Positions 13,966 to 19,948 of a DNA stretch of 21,886 nt are shown piece by piece. The stretch is from contig JAIVGV010000001.1 of the NCBI GenBank assembly GCA_020201365.1, forward strand, positions 1-21,886. Direction: 5' to 3'. Position 1 is the stretch's first letter. The number at the start of each line of letters is the position of its first letter. A program made the position numbers and the translations under genes. A model generated the notes under the pieces. The model was not told the DNA's origin, did no database searches, and was given only the letters and a program-made list of their open reading frames with translations. Source of the stretch: Acidobacteriota bacterium. GTDB lineage: Bacteria > Acidobacteriota > Blastocatellia > Pyrinomonadales > Pyrinomonadaceae.

Positions 13966-15789
13966 TCATCTGATCCGCGTCATCTGCCGCCAGAAGAACT
14001 TGCCGAGGCGCGCGAAGCGGTTGCCGCCGTCTTTCGCGCCCTGCTCGACCGAGAGCCCCAGAGCCTCCGCGAGCTGCGGGTTGGGCGGCGCGATGTCCTC
14101 GTCGCCGTGGCGCTCCGAGAGCCAGCGGTCGAACGTGCGCGCGACGGCCCGCCGCTGCTCGACCGGCGACTCCGCGACGAACGCGCCGAGCAGATCGTTC
14201 GACTCCGCGATCTCCGAACGGTTCGCCTCGTAGTAGCGCCTGAGCGCCGTGAACACGCGCTCCGAGCCGAGCAGCTTTTCGAGCGCGGCGAACATGAGCG
14301 CGCCCTTCGCGTCAACGATCGCCGCGTACTGGAACGAGTTGCGGAAGTCGCGCGCGGGGCGCGACGCCTGCGTGTCCTCGCCGCCGAACGTGCGGTAGAT
14401 CGTGTAAACGCCGCGCAGTTGATCGTCCGACGCTTCGGACGCGCGCTGCTCGCCGTAGGTCTCGCGGTAATAGACGAGCGCAGACCAGTTGGCGAGCGCC
14501 TCGTCGAGCACGGGCTCGCGCTCGGGGTCGCTCCCGACAGCCGCGCCCCACCACTGGTGCGCCGCCATGTGCGCGACGGCGAACTCCAGACTGTCCTCGA
14601 CCGAAGACCTCTGCTCGCGCACGATCTCCGGCAGGTTGCGCACCGCGGGCGAGTCGAAATCAACGTAGTACGCGCTCGCGATCACGGCGAGCCCGGCGAA
14701 CTCGGCGCTCCCGACGCCCGCGACGAGCGGCGCTTCCGCAATCGTCACCTCGTCGAACGGGAGCGAGCCGAAGCGCGACGCGAAAATCCTGACCGCCTTC
14801 GCGGCGACTTCGAGCACGCGCCGCCCCGTCCGCTCGTGCTCGCGCGCCCACACCGCGCGCACGCGCACGCCGCCCGCCGCCTCTTCCGCCGACTGCAAAC
14901 CGCGCCCCGCGACGAGCGCGAAGCTGCGCAGGCTCGCGCCGGCAAACGCGCGCGACGCGATCTTCTGATTCTGCTCCGCGACGCGCCCCGCGTCCGTCGC
15001 CGCCCCGCGTTCCGGCGCGGACGCGAAGACGGCGACGTCCGGCGGCGCCTCGACGGTCACGTCGTAGTCCGCCGCGTCGGCGTTGAGCCAGTCGCCGACG
15101 GTGGCGCGCGCGTCGCGCTGCCAGTCGCCCCCGTCGCGCGCGGCGAGCAGGGGGTAGCAGGAGCCGAGCAGCATCACGCCGCGCGAGCGGAAGTTGATGT
15201 CTCGCGCGCGGCGCACCTCGCGCGCGTCGCGCACCGCCGCGCCGAGCTGCTGGATGACGTGCGACGGCAGGCTCGTCTCGTCCGGGTCGATTTCGGGGAC
15301 GCTCCCGCGAAACTCGATCTCGATCTCGACGCCCGCGCCCGGCGCGACCGGCTCGCGCAAGTTAACGCGCAGCAGCGTCGCCTGATCGTCGAGCGAGAAC
15401 TGAAGCGGCGCTTCGTTCGACGCCGAGCGCACCGACGCGATCTCGACCTTCGGCTCGTCCGCCTCTCCTTGCGCGTCCGACGAGCCGTCCGCCGCCACGG
15501 CAGCCGGGGACGGTCGCGGCGCGGGCGCGGGCGAGCCGCGGACGTTGGCGTAGAGGTGGAAGTAGATCGTCGAAGCCGGGCGGTCGTCGCGGTTCACCCA
15601 GCGCACGCGCTCCGCGCCCGCGAACGTGCGCGCGTCGAAGTCGAGCGCGAGGCGGATGCGGTAGCCCGCGCGCCCCTTCGGCGTCGGCGTCTGCGCAGTC
15701 GGAGGAGCGACGCGCGCCCGCGCCGACGCCGCGCCGACGAGCGCGCACGCGGCGACGGAGATGACGAAGATGTTGCGACGCAACCTCAT
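13966..15789 (-). CDS. Second secreted M1-peptidase-like protein, catalytic Glu replaced (HMAAH)
   Basis: The product is 607 residues from ATG 15789. A signal peptide covers about 1-27 (FVISVAACALVGAASARA). The N-terminal beta region (45-250) and the helical region after AHMAAHQWWG resemble M1 aminopeptidases. HExxH appears as H407-M-A-A-H411 and the third zinc ligand Glu430 is present 19 residues after the second His. Zinc binding may therefore persist, but the general-base Glu is Met, so normal peptidase chemistry is not expected. ATG 15789 was chosen because the longer frame (to 15828) starts inside a hairpin and lacks a signal peptide at its start. It lies between the HEAT-cyclophilin gene (90 nt upstream) and the DUF2891 gene (36 nt downstream). 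Confidence 0.82.
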   Translation of the reverse strand: MRLRRNIFVISVAACALVGAASARARVAPPTAQTPTPKGRAGYRIRLALDFDARTFAGAERVRWVNRDDRPASTIYFHLYANVRGSPAPAPRPSPAAVAADGSSDAQGEADEPKVEIASVRSASNEAPLQFSLDDQATLLRVNLREPVAPGAGVEIEIEFRGSVPEIDPDETSLPSHVIQQLGAAVRDAREVRRARDINFRSRGVMLLGSCYPLLAARDGGDWQRDARATVGDWLNADAADYDVTVEAPPDVAVFASAPERGAATDAGRVAEQNQKIASRAFAGASLRSFALVAGRGLQSAEEAAGGVRVRAVWAREHERTGRRVLEVAAKAVRIFASRFGSLPFDEVTIAEAPLVAGVGSAEFAGLAVIASAYYVDFDSPAVRNLPEIVREQRSSVEDSLEFAVAHMAAHQWWGAAVGSDPEREPVLDEALANWSALVYYRETYGEQRASEASDDQLRGVYTIYRTFGGEDTQASRPARDFRNSFQYAAIVDAKGALMFAALEKLLGSERVFTALRRYYEANRSEIAESNDLLGAFVAESPVEQRRAVARTFDRWLSERHGDEDIAPPNPQLAEALGLSVEQGAKDGGNRFARLGKFFWRQMTRIR

Positions 15790-15800
15790 CGCTCGCTGTT

Positions 15801-15854
15801 GCGCCTTTGCGCCTCCGCGTGAGATCAAAATTCCACGCGGAGGCGCAAAGGCGC
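15801..15854. repeat. Perfect 21-bp inverted repeat with GCGCAAAGG-type words
   Basis: Arms 15801-15821 and 15834-15854 are exact reverse complements with a 12-nt loop. The element fills the 90-nt gap between the HEAT-cyclophilin stop and the M1-like start on the minus strand. It ends 11 nt upstream of that start. Its words (GCGGAGGCGCAAAGGCGC) resemble the element at 4749-4860. Confidence 0.9.
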
Positions 15855-15879
15855 GAAGAGGGAAGTTCGATCCGCGCTC

Positions 15880-18162
15880 TTACCTCCGCTTCGGCGTCTC
15901 GGTCACGGTCACGCCCCGGATGCGGTCGCCGCGCGCGATCTGGTCAACCACGTCCATGCCTTGCGTGACGCGACCGAAGACGGTGTAGCCGCCGTCGAGG
16001 TGCGGCTGCGGCGAGTGTGTGACGAACCACTGCGAGCCGCCGGTGTCCTTCCCCGAGAGCGCCATGCCGACCGCGGCGCGCTCGTAGGGCACAAAGTTTA
16101 TCTCGCAGCGAATCTGGTAGCCGGGTCCGCCGTTGCCGTCGCCGCGCGGGTCGCCGCCCTGAATCACAAAATTGGGGACGACGCGGTGGAACGCGATGCC
16201 GTTGAAGAAGCCGCTGCGCGCGAGCTGCACGAAGTTGTCCACGTTCAGGGGCGCGTCTTCGGGCAGCAGCTCAATCGTGAACGCGCCCTTGTCGGTCGAA
16301 ACCACTGCGGTGACGCGCGAGTTGCGGCGCGCGAGCGCGCGGCGGTAATCCGCGTCGCGGTTGCGGGTGGCGACCGTCTGGATGCGCTCGTCCGCATTCT
16401 CGTTAGGGTTGAGAGCGTGGAGGATGGCGGCGGCGCGCAGGCGGATCAGGTAGTCGGGAGACTCCAGCGCTGAGCGGATCGCGGACGTGGCGTCCTCGTT
16501 CTTCTGCTTGCCGAGCGCGTCGAGGACGGAGAGCGCGGCGTCGTTCATCTCGTCGCGCTCGGCGGCGGGGAGCGCCGCGACGAGGGCGCGCGTCGTCTCG
16601 GCGTCGGGCTGATCGTCGCCGAGTAGCTCGGCGGCGGTCGCGCGCACGATCACGTCCTGCGCCTTCAACTGCTCGCGCATGAGCGGCGCGAGGTCGAGCG
16701 GCTTAAACGCCGCGACGGCGCGCAGCACGTCCGGGACGGCGAGCGCGGGCGTCGTCTTGTCATTCAGGATGGCGCGCAGCGCGAGTTGCGCGTCAGCCTG
16801 CACGGTCAAGACGCTGTTGCCCGCGCCCTCGGTCGTCATGCCGCCGATCTCGGCGAGCCCCTGCGCGATGGCCGAGGTCGCCTGCCACGCGAGCTTGTTC
16901 TCGTCGGCGCGCAGGTAGAGGTTGCCGAAAGGCTTCTCGCGCATGTACTGCGCGGGCGCGACACGCGCGAACGCGATCTCGGTTTCGGGATCAACATAAG
17001 ACTCGACCTGGCGCACGCCGCGCAGGAACGTGAGCGCGCGCTGGTCTGAGGTGTTGGCGAGCACGCGACCGAGCGCCGAGACGACTTCGAGCAGCTCGTT
17101 CAGCTCCGCCGGGTGCGACTGCGGCATGTTGGCGCGCGCGTTGCGCACGACCGTGAAGAGCGCGTCGCCGCGCTTGAGCAGCTGATCCGCGGCGCGCGCG
17201 TCTTTGAGCAGCGCGACGGCGCGCAGAGCAGAGACGCGCACGCGGGAGTCGCGGTCGTTCGAGGCGCGGTCGAGCAGCGCGTCGAAGGCTTGTTTATCTT
17301 CGGCGATCCCGAGCGCGCGCGCGGCGTTGGCGCGGGCGACGGGGTCGGCGTCGGACGCGAGCATCGTCCGCAGGGGCGGGAGCGTCGCGGGGTCTTTGGC
17401 GCGCAGGCGCGAGAGCGTGTTGGCGGCGTCGGCGCGGACGCGCGCGTCCGGGTAGTTGAGGAACTGCGCGACGGTTCGGGCGGCGTCCGCGGGGCGCGCG
17501 CGCAGCGCCGCTGTTAGTGCGAGCAGGACGATCTGGCGGTTGGCGGCGGGGCGGCGTGCGCGCTCGAAGTTGAGCGCGGCGAGGATGGCGTCGCCGAAAG
17601 TCTTGGCGTTCGTCTGATCTTCGCGCGGGAGCGCCGCCGCGATCTTGCCGAGCGCCTCGACGGCGCGCGCGCGCACCTCGTCGGGCGCGCCGGGTCGCGA
17701 GGCTGCGACGAGCGCCCCGGCGTCGCGCGCCGACTCGATCTCGCCGAGCGCGAACGCAGCCGTCGCGCGCACGCCCGTGTCCTTGTCGGACTGCAGCAGC
17801 GGCACGAGGGCCGGGACGGCGCGCGGATCGCCGATGCGCCCGGCGGCGAGCGCGGCGCGCGCGCGCACCGCCGCGGAAGGGTCTGCGAGGAGCGCGCCGA
17901 GATCGTCCATCTCCCAGCGGCGCTCGTCCTCCGCGCGCACGATGCGGAGCAGAGTCTCTTCGGGGACGGCGGGCGCGGGCGCGGGGCGCTGCTGCGTCGC
18001 GTTCGGCCTCGACGGACGCGGGGCGCGAGTCGTCTGCGCGCGCGCGTCGTGCGCGCAGAGGAGCGGCGCGGCGAGCGCAACGGAGAAGGCGAGCGCGGCG
18101 GGGACGGCGGCGCGCGAGCGCGCGTGGCGGCGCGCGCGTTGGGTGCGTGTGTGTGATCTCAT
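15880..18162 (-). CDS. Secreted HEAT-repeat protein fused to a C-terminal cyclophilin-type peptidyl-prolyl isomerase
   Basis: From ATG 18162 the protein has 760 residues. A signal peptide spans about 1-42 (AALAFSVALAAPLLCAHDARA, quoted to its end, then QTT). Residues 60-590 contain many HEAT/PBS-lyase-type repeats (DPSAAVRARAALAAGRIGDP, SDKDTGVRATAAFALGEI). Residues 615-757 form a cyclophilin domain with FHRVVPNFVIQGGDP, including the catalytic Arg and the Gln of the active site, and GSQWFVTHS and VFGRV. The usual Trp of human CypA is His here (PQPHLDGG). It should isomerise prolyl bonds outside the cytoplasm, with the HEAT solenoid binding partners. ATG 18192 is an alternative start, but it overlaps a possible -10. 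The open frame continues far upstream (to 19188) only as an antisense shadow of other genes. Confidence 0.88.
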   Translation of the reverse strand: MRSHTRTQRARRHARSRAAVPAALAFSVALAAPLLCAHDARAQTTRAPRPSRPNATQQRPAPAPAVPEETLLRIVRAEDERRWEMDDLGALLADPSAAVRARAALAAGRIGDPRAVPALVPLLQSDKDTGVRATAAFALGEIESARDAGALVAASRPGAPDEVRARAVEALGKIAAALPREDQTNAKTFGDAILAALNFERARRPAANRQIVLLALTAALRARPADAARTVAQFLNYPDARVRADAANTLSRLRAKDPATLPPLRTMLASDADPVARANAARALGIAEDKQAFDALLDRASNDRDSRVRVSALRAVALLKDARAADQLLKRGDALFTVVRNARANMPQSHPAELNELLEVVSALGRVLANTSDQRALTFLRGVRQVESYVDPETEIAFARVAPAQYMREKPFGNLYLRADENKLAWQATSAIAQGLAEIGGMTTEGAGNSVLTVQADAQLALRAILNDKTTPALAVPDVLRAVAAFKPLDLAPLMREQLKAQDVIVRATAAELLGDDQPDAETTRALVAALPAAERDEMNDAALSVLDALGKQKNEDATSAIRSALESPDYLIRLRAAAILHALNPNENADERIQTVATRNRDADYRRALARRNSRVTAVVSTDKGAFTIELLPEDAPLNVDNFVQLARSGFFNGIAFHRVVPNFVIQGGDPRGDGNGGPGYQIRCEINFVPYERAAVGMALSGKDTGGSQWFVTHSPQPHLDGGYTVFGRVTQGMDVVDQIARGDRIRGVTVTETPKRR

Positions 18163-18242
18163 CAGGGTTGGTCGCCGGGCGGCGCGGAGCATGATAGCAC
18201 TTCGCGCGGCGGCGCGGGGCACAAGGGGAGTCGCAAGGGGTA

Positions 18243-18272
18243 TGTATCGGCGAAGCGGGCGCGCGGTGTCAA
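18243..18272 (-). promoter_or_regulatory. Possible promoter of the HEAT-cyclophilin gene (TTGACA-18-GATACA)
   Basis: On the minus strand TTGACA (18272-18267) is followed after 18 nt by GATACA (18248-18243). The transcript would start near 18236, about 75 nt before ATG 18162. A CRP-like palindrome lies just upstream of the -35. The -35 is consensus and the -10 moderate. Confidence 0.5.
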
Positions 18273-18279
18273 GCGCGAC

Positions 18280-18295
18280 CGTGATCGAGATCACA
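18280..18295. promoter_or_regulatory. CRP/FNR-family-like operator (CGTGATCGAGATCACA)
   Basis: The core GTGATCGAGATCAC is a perfect 14-bp inverted repeat and fits the CRP form TGTGA-N6-TCACA at nine of ten positions. Its centre is about 15 nt upstream of the minus-strand TTGACA. It also lies 272 nt upstream of the first Sm-like gene on the plus strand. The regulator and the direction of its effect are unknown. Confidence 0.45.
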
Positions 18296-18304
18296 CGGCG
18301 ACTC

Positions 18305-18313
18305 GGGGGGGGG
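18305..18313 (+). repeat. Run of nine G residues
   Basis: An uninterrupted G9 tract ten bases after the CRP-like palindrome in the divergent control region. Such tracts are prone to length change by slippage, and also to sequencing error. Confidence 0.7.
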
Positions 18314-18351
18314 CGGCGCGCGCGAGGGCGGCGCGCACGCGCGGGGCGACT

Positions 18352-18372
18352 CACGCCAGTTGGCGTGTTTTT
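18352..18372 (+). other. Short hairpin followed by a T-run in the divergent control region
   Basis: CACGCCA (18352-18358) and TGGCGTG (18361-18367) form a 7-bp stem with a 2-nt loop, followed by five T (18368-18372). It looks like a small intrinsic terminator, yet no gene ends before it on the plus strand. It could be an attenuator in a leader of the downstream Sm-like genes or an operator. Confidence 0.4.
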
Positions 18373-18553
18373 CTTGCGGCGCGCGCGGGCGCGCACTGTC
18401 GGCGCGTTGATGAGAGCCCGCGTTTTTGGCGGCGAAAGTGAGGTTTTCGCGGTCGCGGCGTGCGCGCGTCCGCGTCGCGGCGGTCGCGGCATCAGTGTTG
18501 CCCTGTGCGTCGGGCGACTTACTGAGTCGCGACCGGCGCGGGGCTGGTCGCAT

Positions 18554-18559
18554 AGGAGG
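18554..18559 (+). promoter_or_regulatory. Strong ribosome binding site of Sm-like paralogue A (AGGAGG)
   Basis: AGGAGG ends 8 nt before ATG 18568. This fixes the start and contrasts with the absence of any such site before fabZ and lpxA. Confidence 0.85.
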
Positions 18560-18567
18560 CGAAGGAG

Positions 18568-18969
18568 ATGTTGAAGAAGGTTCTGACGGCGGCGCTCGCG
18601 TGCCTCGTCGTCGCGGTGCAGGCGGGCGCGCGACCCGCTGACGTCGGGCAAGGCGCGAGGGACGCGCAGTCGAGCGCCGACGTGCGCGCGAAGCTGGATC
18701 GCGCGGGGACGGGCGAGAAGGCGCGCGTCACGGTGTGGCTGAAGGACGGCGCGAAGCACAAGGGTTATGTGTCGGAGAAGCGCGACGCCGCGTTCGTCTT
18801 GCGCGACCGCAAGACGGACGCGCCGACGATCATCGCCTACGACAGCGTGAGCAAAGTTGACATCAACCGCGGTCACTCGACGGCGCGCAACACGGGGCTC
18901 GGCGTCGGCATCGGCGCGGGCGCTGTTCTCCTCACGCTCGCCATCCTCCTCGCCTCGCTCGACGACTGA
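18568..18969 (+). CDS. Sm-like secreted/membrane protein, paralogue A of a tandem triplet
   Basis: The 133-residue protein has a signal peptide or N-terminal anchor (1-22, VLTAALACLVVAVQAGARP). A core at about 38-102 has RAGTGEKARVTVWLKDG, GYVSE, FVLRD and KTDAPT, and a hydrophobic helix spans 110-130 (VGIGAGAVLLTLAILLASL). The core pattern of alternating hydrophobic residues, DG and G-Y-V, then F-V-L-R-D, resembles the Sm1 motif of LSm/SH3-like barrels. The resemblance is by eye only. It probably places a small beta barrel outside the cytoplasm, anchored by the C-terminal helix. Function is unknown and no named family was recognised. Gene B starts 28 nt later, so the three form an operon. 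A 12-nt word (ACTGAGTCGCGA) occurs both before this gene (18521-18532) and at its end (18965-18976). Confidence 0.82.
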   Translation: MLKKVLTAALACLVVAVQAGARPADVGQGARDAQSSADVRAKLDRAGTGEKARVTVWLKDGAKHKGYVSEKRDAAFVLRDRKTDAPTIIAYDSVSKVDINRGHSTARNTGLGVGIGAGAVLLTLAILLASLDD

Positions 18970-18997
18970 GTCGCGAGAAAGAACGGACTGAGGGAAG

Positions 18998-19405
18998 ATG
19001 CTCATGTGGAAAAGGTTTCTCGCGCTCGCGCTCGCAGGGGCGCTCGTCTGCTCGCAGGGCGGGGCGCGCGCGCACGCCTCGACGCAGGCTGACAGGGACG
19101 CGGCGACGGTAGCGAAGGTGAAGGCGAAGATCGCACGCGCGGGGACGGGCGAGGCGGCGCGCGTGACGGTGCGGCTCAAAGACGGCACGACGCGCGAGGG
19201 GTACGTCTCCGAGGCGCGCGAGGCGGAGTTCGTCCTGCGCGACGCGAAGACGGACGCGCCGACCGTCTTCGCCTACGCCGACGTGGCGCGCGTGGAGATC
19301 AACCGCGGGCGCCCGGCGTCGAAGCAGCTCGCGATTGACGCGGGCGTGACCGCCGGGCTGCTGGTCTTCCTCTCGCTCGTCGCCGTCGCGGTGGGCAGAG
19401 ACTGA
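18998..19405 (+). CDS. Sm-like secreted/membrane protein, paralogue B of a tandem triplet
   Basis: The 135-residue protein has a signal peptide (1-27, FLALALAGALVCSQGGARAHA). The Sm-like core contains RAGTGEAARVTVRLKDG, REGYVSE, EFVLRDAKTDAPT and VARVEINRG, and there is a C-terminal hydrophobic helix (about 112-132). The core is about two-thirds identical to paralogue A by eye, including the shared ending INRG that paralogue C lacks. The leader (ADRDAATVAKVKAKI) is charged and probably helical. GAGGGAAG lies just before ATG 18998; a second ATG six bases on is also possible. It sits 28 nt after A and 20 nt before C. No catalytic residues are evident, so a structural or binding role is the most that can be suggested. 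Confidence 0.82.
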   Translation: MLMWKRFLALALAGALVCSQGGARAHASTQADRDAATVAKVKAKIARAGTGEAARVTVRLKDGTTREGYVSEAREAEFVLRDAKTDAPTVFAYADVARVEINRGRPASKQLAIDAGVTAGLLVFLSLVAVAVGRD

Positions 19406-19410
19406 TCGCT

Positions 19411-19417
19411 AAGGAGG
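19411..19417 (+). promoter_or_regulatory. Strong ribosome binding site of Sm-like paralogue C (AAGGAGG)
   Basis: AAGGAGG ends 8 nt before ATG 19426, the same spacing as for paralogue A. It lies in the 20-nt gap after gene B. Confidence 0.85.
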
Positions 19418-19425
19418 CTTCAGAG

Positions 19426-19833
19426 ATGTTGAAGAGGGCGTTAGCCGTCGCGGTCGCGTGCGCGGTCGTCGTCGGGTCGTCGGGCGCGCGGGCGTTAGCC
19501 TCGACGCAGGCGGAGAAGGACGCCGAGGGGCTCGCGAAGGTGAAGGCGAAGATTCACCGCGCGGGCACGGGCGAGCGAGCGCGCGTCGAGGTGAAGATGA
19601 AGGACGGGCGGCGGCTCAAGGGCTACGTCTCGGAGAGCGGCGAGGACGACTTCGTGCTGCGCGACGCGAGAACGGACGCTCCGACGACGGTCGCTTTTAC
19701 GGACGTGGCAAAGGTCAGTAAGATGCCGCCGCCTCAGACGAAGGCGCAGGACGTGGCGATGTACGTCGGCGCGGGACTCGGCGCGGTCATCATCGTGTTG
19801 TGCATCGTCGCCGCGTCGCAAGGGATAGACTGA
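19426..19833 (+). CDS. Sm-like secreted/membrane protein, paralogue C of a tandem triplet
   Basis: The 135-residue protein has a signal peptide (1-25, ALAVAVACAVVVGSSGARALA). The shared leader STQAEKDAEGLAKVKAKI closely matches that of paralogue B. The Sm-like core shows RAGTGERARVEVKMKDG, LKGYVSE, DFVLRDARTDAPT and DVAKV. After the core it diverges (SKMPPPQTKAQD instead of INRG) before the C-terminal helix (VGAGLGAVIIVLCIVAAS). It therefore appears closest to B in the N-terminal half and most divergent in the linker. It ends the plus-strand run; a GC-rich hairpin at 19880-19916 lies between it and the converging molybdoenzyme gene. Function unknown. Confidence 0.82.
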   Translation: MLKRALAVAVACAVVVGSSGARALASTQAEKDAEGLAKVKAKIHRAGTGERARVEVKMKDGRRLKGYVSESGEDDFVLRDARTDAPTTVAFTDVAKVSKMPPPQTKAQDVAMYVGAGLGAVIIVLCIVAASQGID

Positions 19834-19845
19834 AAGAAAGACGCG

Positions 19846-19935
19846 GGGGCACGCGGACGCGGAGACGCGGAGACAAAAACGGCGGCGCGGTTCTTTAATC
19901 TTTCCCCGCGCCGCCGCGTCTCCCCGTCGCCGCGT
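19846..19935. repeat. GACGCGG-rich inverted repeat with an 11-bp GC hairpin, possible bidirectional terminator
   Basis: The inner stem 19880-19890/19906-19916 is an exact 11-bp inverted repeat with a 15-nt AT-rich loop. Outer arms rich in ACGCGGA words (19846-19873) face GTCTCC/CCGCGTC words (19917-19935) imperfectly. It separates the convergent Sm-like and molybdopterin oxidoreductase genes and may terminate both. Confidence 0.75.
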
Positions 19936-19948
19936 CTTCTTGCGTCGC

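Noticed and set aside
14107..15822. Long plus-strand open frame (571 codons)
   Set aside because: Antisense to the second M1-like gene, which has a signal peptide and recognisable motifs. The plus-strand product has none.
18193..19188. N-terminal extension of the HEAT-cyclophilin frame to about 1102 residues
   Set aside because: The added part is antisense to Sm-like paralogues A and B and to the control region. The signal peptide lies just after ATG 18162, which is the sensible start.
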